DNA of 64,000 bases from Tsukamurella spumae (GTDB lineage Bacteria; Actinomycetota; Actinomycetes; Mycobacteriales; Mycobacteriaceae): positions 62,001 through 126,000 of the forward strand of contig NZ_JAAXOQ010000002.1 of the NCBI RefSeq assembly GCF_012396015.1, read 5' to 3'. Made by a program: the position numbers and the translations under genes. Positions within the stretch are counted from its first letter, which is position 1. Every line of letters starts with the position of its first letter. The notes under the pieces are model-generated. The model had not been told where the DNA came from and did no database searches. It saw nothing but the letters and a program-made list of their open reading frames with translations. Below are positions 27,303 to 38,267 of the stretch, piece after piece.

Positions 27303-28226
27303 ATGCCCGAGCTCCTGGCCGGGATACCCAATCCCCCCACCCCTGCGCGGCTGTCCGTCGGCGTCATCTCCGCCGGCCGCGTCGGTACCGCCCTCGGCTC
27401 CGCCCTCGAGCGGGCCGGGCACGTCGTCACCGCTGTCGCGGCACCGTCGGGCGCCTCCCGCGAGCGCGCCGCGCTGCGGCTGCCCGAAGCGACGGTGGGC
27501 GCACCGTCGGACATCGCGGAGAAGGCCGAGCTCCTCATCCTGGCCGTGCCGGACACGGAGCTCCCCGATCTCGTCGCCGAGCTGGCCCCGCGCATCAATC
27601 CGTCGGCGATCGTGCTGCACACCTCGGGCGCCCTCGGCGTGGGGGTCCTCGCGCCGCTGGCCCGGCTGGGCTGCACGACCATCGCCTTCCACCCCGCGAT
27701 GACCTTCGTCGACGATCCCGAGGACACCGTCCGGCTGGCCGACTGCTGCATCGGCATCACCGCCGCGGACGAGATCGGGCACGCCGTCGGGCAGGCGCTC
27801 GCGCTCGAGCTCGGCGCCGAGCCGGTCCGCGTGCCCGAGGCCGCTCGCCCGCTCTACCACGCGGCGCTCGCCCACGGAGCGAACCACTTGGTCGCCCTGG
27901 TCGACGATGCCGTGCTCGCCCTGCGCGCAGCCCTCGCGGGCGGGGTGGGTCTGGACACCGTCGGCGGACCGTCCGGGGATCTCGCCGAGCGGGTGCTCGC
28001 GCCGCTCGCCCGCGCGGCCCTGGAGAACGCCCTGGCCCGCGGACCGTCCGCGCTCACCGGGCCCGCCGCCCGGGGGGACGCCGCGGCCGTCTCCCGGCAC
28101 TTGGCCGCGATCGACACCGTCGACCCGGCCATCACCGACGCCTACTGTGCCCAATCCCGGCGCGCGGCAGCCCAATCCGGAATGTCAGCCATGATCGATC
28201 CCGCCCTCGAGAAGGAAATCCGATGA
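27303..28226 (+). CDS. Rossmann/DUF2520 protein, possible PanG-type ketopantoate reductase
   Basis: 307 residues: an N-terminal Rossmann domain ([18 protein letters not shown], then [15 protein letters not shown]) and a C-terminal helical domain with [15 protein letters not shown], the DUF2520 arrangement. It overlaps panC by 4 bases (ATGA). In some bacteria lacking PanE, a PanG protein of this general type reduces ketopantoate. The position directly before panC-panD makes that role plausible, but the sequence alone does not prove it; a general NAD(P)-binding dehydrogenase is the fallback. It matches Rv3603c by position. Confidence 0.8.
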   Translation: MPELLAGIPNPPTPARLSVGVISAGRVGTALGSALERAGHVVTAVAAPSGASRERAALRLPEATVGAPSDIAEKAELLILAVPDTELPDLVAELAPRINPSAIVLHTSGALGVGVLAPLARLGCTTIAFHPAMTFVDDPEDTVRLADCCIGITAADEIGHAVGQALALELGAEPVRVPEAARPLYHAALAHGANHLVALVDDAVLALRAALAGGVGLDTVGGPSGDLAERVLAPLARAALENALARGPSALTGPAARGDAAAVSRHLAAIDTVDPAITDAYCAQSRRAAAQSGMSAMIDPALEKEIR

Positions 28227-29116
28227 GCGCACCCACCCGTCCGTACACCCCCGGCCAGCTGACGGTGCACCACGACCCGGCGCAGTTGACGAAGGTCACC
28301 GGCGCCCTGAAGTCCACCGGCCGGCAGATCGCCTTCGTGCCCACCATGGGCGCGCTGCACGCGGGCCACTTGGAGCTGGTGCACGCCGCCAAGCTGAACG
28401 GCGCCGTCGTCGTGGTGTCGATCTTCGTCAACCCGCTGCAGTTCGGCGCGGGCGAGGATCTGGACGCGTACCCGCGCACCCTCGACGCCGATGTCGAGAA
28501 GCTGCGCGCCGCGGGCGTCGAGCTGGTGTTCGCGCCGTCGGCGGCCGATATGTATCCGAACGGCCCGCGCACCACGATCCACCCCGGTGCCGCCGGCGAG
28601 GGACTCGAGGCCGCCAGCCGCCCCACGCATTTCGCGGGCATGCTGACCGTGGTGAACAAGCTGCTCAACATCGTGCGGCCGCACACCGCGTACTTCGGCG
28701 AGAAGGACTACCAGCAGCTGGTTCTGGTGCGGCAGATGGTCACCGACCTCAACATGGACGTCAAGATCGTCGGCGTCCCGACGGTCCGCGAGGCCGACGG
28801 ACTGGCGATGAGCTCCCGCAATGTCTACCTCTCCGAGGCCGAGCGAGAGGCGGCGACCGCGCTGTCGGCGGCTCTGCTGGCCGGCGCCTACGCCGCGCAG
28901 GGCGGCGAGGCCGCCATCCTCGCCGCCGCCAACGAGGTGCTCGCCTCGCGCCCCGAGATCGTGGTGCAGTACCTGGAGCTGCGTGCCCCCGACCTGGGCG
29001 TCGCGCCGGACAAGGGCGACGGCCGGTTGCTGGTGGCCGCCAAGCTCGGGAAGACCCGTCTGCTCGACAATGTCGGTATCGCCATCGGTACCGGGTTCCT
29101 GGAGGAGGCCGAATAA
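28223..29116 (+). CDS. panC: Pantothenate synthetase
   Basis: A 297-residue ATP-dependent ligase joining pantoate and beta-alanine. The nucleotide-binding segment [14 protein letters not shown] has the HxGH signature; [30 protein letters not shown] and MSSRNVYLS are diagnostic. It is coupled at both ends: ATG overlaps the previous stop, and its own TAA shares a base with the panD ATG. Confidence 0.97.
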   Translation: MSAPTRPYTPGQLTVHHDPAQLTKVTGALKSTGRQIAFVPTMGALHAGHLELVHAAKLNGAVVVVSIFVNPLQFGAGEDLDAYPRTLDADVEKLRAAGVELVFAPSAADMYPNGPRTTIHPGAAGEGLEAASRPTHFAGMLTVVNKLLNIVRPHTAYFGEKDYQQLVLVRQMVTDLNMDVKIVGVPTVREADGLAMSSRNVYLSEAEREAATALSAALLAGAYAAQGGEAAILAAANEVLASRPEIVVQYLELRAPDLGVAPDKGDGRLLVAAKLGKTRLLDNVGIAIGTGFLEEAE

Positions 29117-29523
29117 TGCTGCGCACCATGATGACCAGCAAGATCCACCGCGCCACCGTGACCGAGGCGAACCTGCACTACGTGGGGTCGGTCACCGTCG
29201 ATCAGGACCTGTTGGACGCCGCGAACCTGCTCGAGGGCGAGCAGGTCGCCATCGTCGACGTCACCAACGGCGCCCGGCTGGAGACCTACACCATCGCCGG
29301 TGAGCGGGGCAGCGGCGTCATCGGGATCAACGGCGCCGCCGCGCATCTGGTGAACCCGGGTGACATCGTCATCCTCATCGCCTACGGCCAGCTGAACGAG
29401 GCCGAGTTGGCGACCTACGCGCCCAGCGTCGTGTTCGTCGACGCCGACAACAGGCCGGTGGAGCTGACCGCCGATGCGGCGCACGTGCCGGACGGCTACG
29501 GCCTGGTGACGGGAAGGATCTGA
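29116..29523 (+). CDS. panD: Aspartate 1-decarboxylase
   Basis: A 135-residue pyruvoyl enzyme making beta-alanine for PanC. The self-cleavage site is Gly24-Ser25 in HYVGSVTVD, which yields the pyruvoyl group. The conserved GxNGAAA-like [17 protein letters not shown] segment follows. Its C-terminal tail ends GRI, and its TGA overlaps the coaX ATG. Length is as in mycobacteria. Confidence 0.97.
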   Translation: MLRTMMTSKIHRATVTEANLHYVGSVTVDQDLLDAANLLEGEQVAIVDVTNGARLETYTIAGERGSGVIGINGAAAHLVNPGDIVILIAYGQLNEAELATYAPSVVFVDADNRPVELTADAAHVPDGYGLVTGRI

Positions 29524-30356
29524 TGCTGCTGGCGATCGACGCCGGCAACACCTCGGTCACGGTCGGGCTGTTCGCGTCCGCTGCCGGCGAGGAACTGCTC
29601 GGCACGTGGCGGCTGCGCAGTGACGCGCGGATGACCTCGGACGAGTTGGCGTTGATCCTGAGCGGCTTCCTCACGGGCGGGGGCTTCGATCCCGCGGAGG
29701 TCACCGGCGTCAGCGTGCTGTCCACGGTGCCCGAGCTGCTGCGCTCCCTGCGCGCCGTGATGCCGCGCTACTACCCGGACGCGGAGCACGTGATCCTCGA
29801 GCCGGGCGTGAAGACCGGCGTGCCACTGCTCGTCGACAATCCTCGCGAGGTGGGCACCGACCGCGTCGCCAACGCCGCCGGAGCCTTCGAGCTGATCGGC
29901 GGGCCCGACGGTACGCCGTGCGTCGTCGTGGACTTCGGCACGTCGACGCGGGTGGACGTGGTGAGCGCGCGCGGCGAGTTCCTGGGTGGAGCGATCGCCG
30001 CGGGCGTGGGGAGCGCGCTGGACGCGCTCGCCGAGCGCACCGTCGCGCTGCGCCGGGTCGAGCTGGTGCCGCCGCGGTCCGTGGTCGGGAAGAACACCGT
30101 CGAGGCGCTCCAGTCCGGCATCATCTACGGCTTCGCCGGCATGGTCGACGCGCTCGTGGGCCGGGCCCTCGAGGTGGTGCCCGGGGCCCGCGTCGTGGCG
30201 ACGGGCGGTTTCGACGAGGGCATCGCGTCCGAGTGCGCGACGGTGACCGATCACCGGGCGGACCTGACCCTGCAGGGTCTGCGGGCCGTCCACCTGCGCG
30301 AGCGCGCCAACCGGGCGCAGCGCGAGAAGCGCACACGGGATTCGCGTCACCGATGA
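29523..30356 (+). CDS. coaX: Type III pantothenate kinase
   Basis: A 277-residue acetate-kinase/Hsp70-fold enzyme starting coenzyme A synthesis. [17 protein letters not shown] carries the phosphate-binding Asp, GTDRVANAAGA the second motif, and VVDFGTSTRVDVV the third. The usual GGAIAPG loop reads GGAIAAGVGSA here, a small departure. The C terminus is basic. Together with panC and panD it forms a compact pantothenate-CoA operon. Confidence 0.94.
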   Translation: MLLAIDAGNTSVTVGLFASAAGEELLGTWRLRSDARMTSDELALILSGFLTGGGFDPAEVTGVSVLSTVPELLRSLRAVMPRYYPDAEHVILEPGVKTGVPLLVDNPREVGTDRVANAAGAFELIGGPDGTPCVVVDFGTSTRVDVVSARGEFLGGAIAAGVGSALDALAERTVALRRVELVPPRSVVGKNTVEALQSGIIYGFAGMVDALVGRALEVVPGARVVATGGFDEGIASECATVTDHRADLTLQGLRAVHLRERANRAQREKRTRDSRHR

Positions 30357-30365
30357 TTCGAACCC

Positions 30366-30395
30366 TTGCCGCTCGCCGGGCCGGGGTGCTAACTT
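30366..30395 (+). promoter_or_regulatory. Promoter of the polycysteine leader ORF
   Basis: A -35 TTGCCG (30366-30371) and -10 TAACTT (30390-30395) are spaced by 18 bp. The -10 ends 7 nt before the ATG at 30403, so the RNA should begin at the start codon. Confidence 0.65.
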
Positions 30396-30402
30396 CGCTG
30401 TC

Positions 30403-30447
30403 ATGAGCCAGGTGCGCAGCTGCATGGAGTGTTGTCGGGTCCGTTAG
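30403..30447 (+). CDS. Leaderless polycysteine leader peptide
   Basis: A 14-codon ORF, MSQVRSCMECCRVR, with one Cys codon and then two adjacent Cys codons. It lacks a ribosome binding site and starts where transcription should start. Mycobacteria carry leaderless polycysteine sORFs that act as cysteine-responsive attenuators of sulfur genes, and this matches them in size, place and promoter. A weak stem (TCGGGT 30435-30440 with ACCCGG 30450-30455) overlaps the Cys codons and stop. The controlled gene would be the rhodanese-like gene 73 nt downstream. Confidence 0.7.
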   Translation: MSQVRSCMECCRVR

Positions 30448-30520
30448 GAACCCGGCCCCCTTCCGCTGCCCGGACGCCGCCGCACTCGCGAGCGCGCTCC
30501 GCCTCCTCCTGGAGATCTCG

Positions 30521-30895
30521 ATGCACCCCGTGCGTTTCACCCCCGCCGCAGGCCAGATCGTCGTGGACGTCCGCGATCAATCCGAGCGGAACCGCGACGG
30601 CATCCTGCCCGGCGCCGTCGCCCTCGACGCGGCCGCCGTCGCCGCCCGCCTCGTCCCCGGCCTGCCCACGAGCCTCGCCGCCGCGGGCTCCGACGCCGAA
30701 TGGCTCCTGGTCAGCGGCAACGGCGCCACCGCCGCCGCGATCGCCACGCGCCTGCGGGACCGGGGCGTCCGCGCCTCCTCGGTCGACGGTGGCTTCCGTG
30801 CGCTCGCCCTCGGCATCACGCCCGGAGCCGGGCGCGGTGGCGAGTCGGACGCGTACCGTCGGGCCCTGGCCCAGTTCGCAGCGCACGAGGCGTGA
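30521..30895 (+). CDS. Cysteine-free rhodanese-like protein
   Basis: 124 residues with the rhodanese fold pattern: IVVDVRDQSERNRDGILPGAVAL and LLVSGNGATAAAIATRLRDRG, ending with SSVDGGFRAL. At the place of the catalytic cysteine the loop reads VSGNGAT, so Ser replaces Cys, and the whole protein contains no cysteine. Sulfur transfer by a persulfide is therefore unlikely; binding or sensing is possible. Absence of Cys would let it be made under cysteine starvation, which fits the polycysteine leader upstream. A TGGAG site precedes the ATG. No close counterpart is known to me at this place in mycobacteria. Confidence 0.75.
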   Translation: MHPVRFTPAAGQIVVDVRDQSERNRDGILPGAVALDAAAVAARLVPGLPTSLAAAGSDAEWLLVSGNGATAAAIATRLRDRGVRASSVDGGFRALALGITPGAGRGGESDAYRRALAQFAAHEA

Positions 30896-30929
30896 GCCGC
30901 GCGCGGCCCCGTCGGTAAGATGACGGTCC

Positions 30930-32693
30930 GTGACCGAACTGAACGCTCCCCTGGACGACTGGGTCTCCCGACTCGCCGATGAGGCCGTGGCCTTCGCCGA
31001 GCGGAACGAGACCCCGGTGAAGGTGGCGTCGGGCATCTCCCCGTCGGGGCCGATCCACCTCGGCAATCTGCGCGAGGTGATGGTGCCGCACCTGGTGGCC
31101 GATGAGCTGCGCCGCCGTGGCCGCGCCGTCGAGCACATCATCTCCTGGGACGATTTCGACCGTTTTCGGAAGGTGCCCAACGTTCCCGGTGTGGATTCCT
31201 CGTGGGAGGAGCACATCGGTAAACCTCTGACGCGTGTTCCGGCTCCGCACGGCTCCGACGCGGCGAACTGGGCGGAGCATTTCCGTCGTGAATTGCAGAG
31301 TGCGCTGGAAGATCTCGGGGTCGAGTACCGCGGAATCAGTCAAACGCAGATGTACACCTCTGGTGCATATATCGACCAGGTTCTGCACGCCATGGCGCAG
31401 CGCGGACGTATTGATTCCATCCTCGAGCGCTATCGGACTCTCGATCGCGGCGATTCCGCGGCTGCGCCGGAGAATGCGGAAGAAACGGACCCGGAAGCCG
31501 CATCGGGAGCTGCGGAGGACGCGGACGGATCGGGTGAATCCGGCTACTACCCGTACAAGCCCTACTGCTCGGTGTGCGGCACTGATTTCACCACGGTAAC
31601 GGCGTACGACGACGAGACGACCGCGCTCACCTACGAGTGCCGGTGCGGCCACACCGAGACCGTGTTGCTGCGCGAACACACCGACGGAAAGCTGGTGTGG
31701 AAGGTCGACTGGCCCATGCGGTGGGCGTTCGAGAAGGTGACCTTCGAGCCCTCCGGTGTGGACCATCAATCACCGGGATCGTCGTTCGCGGTAGGCAAGG
31801 ACGTGGCACCGATCTTCGGGTGGAAGCGGCCGCTGGGACCGATGTACGCGTTCGTCGGCATTCGCGGAATGGCGAAGATGTCCTCGTCCAAGGGCGGAGT
31901 GCCCACCGCCGCGATCGCTCTGCGCTACCTGGAGCCGCCGCTGCTGCGGTGGCTGTACGGCCGGAAGAAGCCGAACCAGTCCTTCGACGTCGCGCTCGAC
32001 GGTGAGCTGCCCCGCACCTACGACGAGTGGGATGCCCTGGTGCGCAAGACGGCGGGGGAGAAGGCGCAGCCCGGCGACATCGCCGCGTACGCCCGCGCGG
32101 CCTCCGTGCTGGACCCGGCATCGGGAGCGGTGCGCGAGCTGCCGCTCACCCCGCGGCCGATGGCCTACAAGACGCTCGCGTCCGTCGTCGACATCACCAC
32201 CGGCGACGACGAGCAGACCCTGCGCATCCTCGCCGCTCTCGAACCGGACGCCCCGCTGACGAGCCTCGATCCGCTGCGCCCGCGCCTGGACCGGGCGAGC
32301 ACCTGGGTGATCGAGCAGATGCCGGAGCAGGAGCGCACCGTCGTCCGGACCGACCCCGACACGGAGCTGCTCGCGTCGCTGACCGACGAGCAGCGTGCGG
32401 GCCTGCGCCTGCTGCTCGACGGCTCGGGCACGCCGGCGCCGGCGGGTCTGGGCCGGCTCGAGGACGATTGGACGCTCGCCGGGATCACGCATCAGGTGTA
32501 CGGCGTCGCCAAGGTGCAGCGCGGTCTCGGGGCGGATCAGATCGTCAAGGGCGATAAGGAACTCGCCGCGGCGCAGCGCGCATTCTTCGTGTTGCTCTAT
32601 CGACTCCTCGTGACCAGCGACACCGGCCCTCGTCTGCCCACGTTGTTACTGGCCATCGGCGTTGATCGAGCGCGCTCGCTGCTGCATCCGTAG
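30930..32693 (+). CDS. lysS: Lysyl-tRNA synthetase, class I
   Basis: A 587-residue class I (Rossmann-fold) LysRS. The HIGH equivalent is HLGN with His43 inside SGPIHLGNLREV, and the KMSKS equivalent is KMSSSKG from Lys316. A zinc knuckle is formed by Cys213/Cys216 and Cys237/Cys239. Class II LysRS motifs are absent. An acidic Ala/Glu insert occupies about residues 175-205. M. tuberculosis has class II lysS at this syntenic place, so this looks like replacement in situ. The region 31140-31480 is less GC-rich than its surroundings. The GTG start lies 8 nt after a TAAGAT -10 box, so the mRNA is likely leaderless. Confidence 0.93.
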   Translation: MTELNAPLDDWVSRLADEAVAFAERNETPVKVASGISPSGPIHLGNLREVMVPHLVADELRRRGRAVEHIISWDDFDRFRKVPNVPGVDSSWEEHIGKPLTRVPAPHGSDAANWAEHFRRELQSALEDLGVEYRGISQTQMYTSGAYIDQVLHAMAQRGRIDSILERYRTLDRGDSAAAPENAEETDPEAASGAAEDADGSGESGYYPYKPYCSVCGTDFTTVTAYDDETTALTYECRCGHTETVLLREHTDGKLVWKVDWPMRWAFEKVTFEPSGVDHQSPGSSFAVGKDVAPIFGWKRPLGPMYAFVGIRGMAKMSSSKGGVPTAAIALRYLEPPLLRWLYGRKKPNQSFDVALDGELPRTYDEWDALVRKTAGEKAQPGDIAAYARAASVLDPASGAVRELPLTPRPMAYKTLASVVDITTGDDEQTLRILAALEPDAPLTSLDPLRPRLDRASTWVIEQMPEQERTVVRTDPDTELLASLTDEQRAGLRLLLDGSGTPAPAGLGRLEDDWTLAGITHQVYGVAKVQRGLGADQIVKGDKELAAAQRAFFVLLYRLLVTSDTGPRLPTLLLAIGVDRARSLLHP

Positions 32694-32783
32694 TGGCCGC
32701 AATTCGGCGAAGTCGGTAGCATTCGCGTGATTCGTCGGTTGTCGATGCTGTGCGATCCGAATCCGAATCGTTACCCGATCGCG

Positions 32784-32799
32784 ACCCTATTCATAGGGT
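32784..32799. promoter_or_regulatory. AT-rich palindrome upstream of lsr2
   Basis: ACCCTAT-TC-ATAGGGT is a perfect dyad with 7-bp arms in the unusually AT-rich 189-bp space before lsr2. A second dyad, GACTCG (32831-32836) with CGAGTC (32844-32849), is nearer the gene. AT-rich DNA is what Lsr2 itself binds, so autoregulation is plausible. A TATGTATAGACT stretch around 32823-32834 is the likely -10 region. Confidence 0.4.
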
Positions 32800-32882
32800 T
32801 TCAATAGTGAATCGTGTATTCCTATGTATAGACTCGCGTTGAACGAGTCAATGGACACGAATGCATCGAGAAGGGCCGTACT

Positions 32883-33227
32883 ATGGCGCGCAAGGTCACC
32901 GTTACGCTGGTCGACGACGTGGACGATACGCAGACCGCTGACGAGACCGTGGAATTCGGCCTGGACGGCGTCACCTACGAGATCGATCTGTCATCGAAGA
33001 ACGCCGCGAAGCTGCGCGGTTCCCTTGATGAATGGGTCGCGAACGCCCGCCGCGCGGGTGGCCGCAAGCGCGGTGCGCGGTCCATCTCCGCGCCCCGGGG
33101 GCGCACGCCGATCGACCGCTCGCAGAGCGCCGCGATCCGGGACTGGGCCCGCAAGTCCGGCCTCAAGGTCAATGACCGCGGCCGCATCAGCCAGGACGTC
33201 ATCGACGCCTACAACGAGGCGAACTGA
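32883..33227 (+). CDS. lsr2: Nucleoid-associated protein Lsr2
   Basis: A 114-residue xenogeneic silencer that oligomerises through its N-terminal beta-rich domain ([19 protein letters not shown]) and binds AT-rich minor grooves through its C-terminal helical domain. The AT-hook-like RGR is present in [28 protein letters not shown] completes the DNA-binding part. It is a H-NS-like repressor of horizontally acquired DNA and part of the fixed lsr2-clpC1 neighbourhood. Confidence 0.97.
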   Translation: MARKVTVTLVDDVDDTQTADETVEFGLDGVTYEIDLSSKNAAKLRGSLDEWVANARRAGGRKRGARSISAPRGRTPIDRSQSAAIRDWARKSGLKVNDRGRISQDVIDAYNEAN

Positions 33228-33238
33228 TCCACGGATCT

Positions 33239-33273
33239 CTCCACCCCGGTGCGCGACGCGTACCGGGGTGGAG
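33239..33273 (+). terminator. Terminator of lsr2
   Basis: A perfect 12-bp stem CTCCACCCCGGT / ACCGGGGTGGAG with an 11-nt loop begins 12 bases after the lsr2 stop. The remaining 242 bases before clpC1 hold two short GC hairpins (33362-33374 and 33374-33388) and no clear promoter that I can name. Confidence 0.75.
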
Positions 33274-33515
33274 CGTGTCCGGGACCGTTTCGCTCACGGC
33301 GGAACGGGGATCAAAACCCGGCGACGGTGTGTTTGACCTGGTGTATCAGGACAGGAGAGGCGGCCCGGTGGGCCCGCGAGCACCGCGGGTGGGGCACTGC
33401 CGACACCACCGCTGACCGGTCCGAACTACAGTGAGAAGACGTTGATTGCAGACGGCTATCTGCGGGTCCGGCCACGTCCGGCCCCCGAAGTAACCGGGAT
33501 GTGAGGAAAATGGCC

Positions 33516-36098
<2,583 letters not shown>

Positions 36099-36116
36099 CG
36101 CTCGACGGATCCGCTC

Positions 36117-36150
36117 GAAGAGCCGTCACCCCGCGGGGTGGCGGCTCTTC
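36117..36150 (+). terminator. Terminator of clpC1
   Basis: A GAAGAGCCGTCACCCC / GGGGTGGCGGCTCTTC stem with one mismatch and a 2-nt CG loop, 18 bases after the clpC1 stop. The next 150 bases, to the HsaB-like gene, show only that gene's -10 box. Confidence 0.8.
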
Positions 36151-36300
36151 GCGTCGTCGGGCGAGCGGGGGTAACGATCACGACGATCGGATCTCGCCGG
36201 GGCGGCCGGGGCGGCGCACACTCGGCGGATGCGGCCCGACGGTGCGCCGGGCGGCGGTCGGGCGCGGACCGTCGGGGCCCTCGGGGGTAGGTTGGCAGGC

Positions 36301-36852
36301 ATGACCGAGGCCGGATTCGACCAGCGCACGTTCCGACATGTGATGGGGCAGTTCTGTACCGGCGTCACGATCATCGCGACCTCCGACGTGGACGAGCGTC
36401 CCGTCGGCTTCGCCTGCCAGTCCTTCGCGGCGCTGTCGCTGGACCCGCCGCTCGTGCTGTTCTGCCCGATGAAGACCTCGCGCACGTGGAAGCACATCGA
36501 GACCTCCGGGCGGTTCGCCGTGTCGGTACTCGGGCAGGAGCAGGAGTCGGTCAGCGCGGCGTTCGGACGATCGGTGGACGACAAGTTCGAGGGCCTGCGG
36601 TGGACGCGCTCGCCGCTCGGCAACCCGACGATCGACGGCTCGCTGACGTGGATGGACTGCACGCTCGAGAACGTTCTGGACGGCGGTGACCATCACATCG
36701 CGATCGGGCGGGTCCAGCACCTCGGCGATGTGGACGACGCGAAGCCGCTGCTGTTCTACCGCGGCGCCTACCTGTCCACGAACCATCCGCAGCAGCACCC
36801 GGCCGCGAGCCTCGACTCGTTCCTCACCTGGGACGCGGGCGCCTGGCTCTGA
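36301..36852 (+). CDS. Flavin reductase, HsaB-like
   Basis: A 183-residue flavin:NAD(P)H reductase domain protein. It follows the HsaB pattern closely: FDQRTFRHVMGQFCTGVTII, then PVGFACQSFAALSLDPPLVL, and DGGDHHIAIG with PLLFYRGAY. HsaB supplies reduced flavin to HsaA in cholesterol ring-A/B breakdown, but no hsaA, hsaC or hsaD is in the window, so this copy may serve another two-component monooxygenase. The ATG at 36301 is 7 nt after a TAGGTT -10 box (36288-36293), which supports this start and a leaderless mRNA. Confidence 0.85.
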   Translation: MTEAGFDQRTFRHVMGQFCTGVTIIATSDVDERPVGFACQSFAALSLDPPLVLFCPMKTSRTWKHIETSGRFAVSVLGQEQESVSAAFGRSVDDKFEGLRWTRSPLGNPTIDGSLTWMDCTLENVLDGGDHHIAIGRVQHLGDVDDAKPLLFYRGAYLSTNHPQQHPAASLDSFLTWDAGAWL

Positions 36853-36937
36853 CGACGCCTGCCCAATGGCGCGAAGCGCCGGTCAGCTGCATCTCGCTCA
36901 CGCCGGGTGTCGTCCCCCGCGCGGCGTTCGGCCACCC

Positions 36938-37054
36938 CTACTGGCCGTACGTGTACCGCAGATCGGCGAAGACCAGCGTGCTCACCCGCCGTGCGACGTG
37001 GCGCATGTACTCCGGTCCGGGAAGGGGCTCGTCGGCGTAGAGGACCCACTGCAC
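36938..37054 (-). CDS. Small ORF or gene remnant after mhuD
   Basis: A 38-codon frame from a GTG, in the same frame as mhuD and directly after its stop codon. The peptide (QWVLYADEPLPGPEYMRHV, then STLVFADLRYTYGQ) has ordinary protein composition and codon usage, unlike shadow frames here. It may be a tiny gene, a C-terminal piece of a lost gene, or a mhuD extension seen only on stop-codon read-through. No ribosome binding site is evident. The 241 bases between the HsaB-like gene and mhuD hold nothing else I can name. Confidence 0.3.
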   Translation of the reverse strand: MQWVLYADEPLPGPEYMRHVARRVSTLVFADLRYTYGQ

Positions 37055-37093
37055 GTCTGATCCGGCGCCGCCGGGCGATCTCGTACGAGCCGC

Positions 37094-37429
37094 CTATTGC
37101 GCGGCCTTGCCCTGCACGTCGAGAACGACCTCGAACTCGAGGAGATCGGCGCCGGTCGCGACGGGCTTGCGGCCTTCGCCGCCACCGGGGCTGCGCTCGC
37201 CGGCGTGCGCCTCGCGGGCCGGACCGTCGCGCCAGGCCGCGAACGCCTCTTCGGACTCCCACTGGGTGACGACGAAGTAGCGGTCGTCACCCTTGACGGG
37301 GCGCAGCAACTGGAAGCCGAGGAACCCGGGCGAGTTCTCGACCGCGTGTGCGCGATGCGCGAACCGCTTCTCGAGCTCGGGGCCCGCGCCCTCGGGGATA
37401 TGGATGGCGTTGATCTTCACTACCGACAT
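37094..37429 (-). CDS. mhuD: Mycobilin-producing heme-degrading monooxygenase
   Basis: A 111-residue ABM-fold enzyme that opens heme and releases iron without CO, giving mycobilin. The sequence VVKINAIHIPEGAG, LEKRFAHRAHAVENSPGFLG, FQLLRPVKGDDRYF and TGADLLEFEVVLDV is nearly that of M. tuberculosis MhuD; the catalytic Asn (Asn7) is in KINAI and the heme-ligating His in REAHAGE. I chose the ATG at 37429 over an extension of eight residues because it gives MSVVKINAI. It is divergent from the hydrolase gene, as in M. tuberculosis. Confidence 0.93.
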   Translation of the reverse strand: MSVVKINAIHIPEGAGPELEKRFAHRAHAVENSPGFLGFQLLRPVKGDDRYFVVTQWESEEAFAAWRDGPAREAHAGERSPGGGEGRKPVATGADLLEFEVVLDVQGKAAQ

Positions 37430-37470
37430 GACCCGACGATACCGGTGCCCCAACGGGTAGGTTGGGCCGC

Positions 37471-38265
37471 GTGGACGGGTGTGTGGGACTGCGGGATTGG
37501 GGCGGCCGTGAGGAGGGCGGGCCGATCGTGCTGCTGCACGGGCTCATGGGCCGCGGCCGGACATGGCGCCGCCAGATCCCGTGGCTGCGTCGCTACGGCC
37601 GGGTGTTCACCTTCGACGCCGAATTCCATCGCGGCCCGGGCTTTCCCACACCGGTACCGGATGCGGACATCAGCACCGAGCGGTTCGTGACCGACGTCGC
37701 CGAGATCCTCGTCCACCTGGACCAGGGGCCCGCGACGCTCGTCGGCCACTCGATGGGAGGCCTCCACGCCTGGTGTACCGCCGCGGAGTATCCGGAACTG
37801 GTCCGGGCGATCGTGGTGGAGGACATGTCGCCGGAGTTCACCGGCCAGTCCACCGACGTCTGGGCGCCGTGGTTCGCGAGCTGGCCGGCGCGGTTCGTGT
37901 CGCAGGCCGCGTGCGAGGAGCTGTTCGGGCCGATCGCCGGGCGCTACTTCTACGAGGCCTTCGACGACGGTGCCCTGCACGGCGACCTCGGCACCTTCCG
38001 TCGCATCGCCGATCATTGGGGACCGCGCGATCACTGGGCGCAGTGGCGTGCCGTGCAGGTCCCCACGCTGCTCCTCGAGGCCGAGTTCACCGTCGTTCCG
38101 CCGGGTATCGGCACGCGCATGGTCGGCGAGTACGCCGGTCCCGACCTGCGGTATCTCAAGGTCGACGGTGCCGGCCACCTCGTCCACGACGATGCGCCGA
38201 TCGTGTACCGGGGTGCCGTCGAGGCCTTTCTCTCCGGTCTGGACGACCGCCCGGACGTGGGATAG
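37471..38265 (+). CDS. Alpha/beta-fold hydrolase (Rv3591c-like)
   Basis: A 264-residue hydrolase. The nucleophile elbow GHSMGG, the oxyanion strand IVLLHGLMGRGRTW, a later Asp region and the terminal GAGHLVHDD (catalytic His) are in order. The substrate is unknown. I start at the GTG at 37471 because a TAGGTT -10 box ends 7 nt before it, predicting a leaderless transcript; a TTG nine bases earlier would fall within the promoter spacer. It is followed 2 bases later by nei. Confidence 0.87.
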   Translation: MDGCVGLRDWGGREEGGPIVLLHGLMGRGRTWRRQIPWLRRYGRVFTFDAEFHRGPGFPTPVPDADISTERFVTDVAEILVHLDQGPATLVGHSMGGLHAWCTAAEYPELVRAIVVEDMSPEFTGQSTDVWAPWFASWPARFVSQAACEELFGPIAGRYFYEAFDDGALHGDLGTFRRIADHWGPRDHWAQWRAVQVPTLLLEAEFTVVPPGIGTRMVGEYAGPDLRYLKVDGAGHLVHDDAPIVYRGAVEAFLSGLDDRPDVG

Positions 38266-38267
38266 CC

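Noticed and set aside
33501-33515. Upstream GTG and ATG starts for clpC1.
   Set aside because: The GAGGAAAA site is at the right distance only for the ATG at 33516, which also gives the conserved MFERF start.
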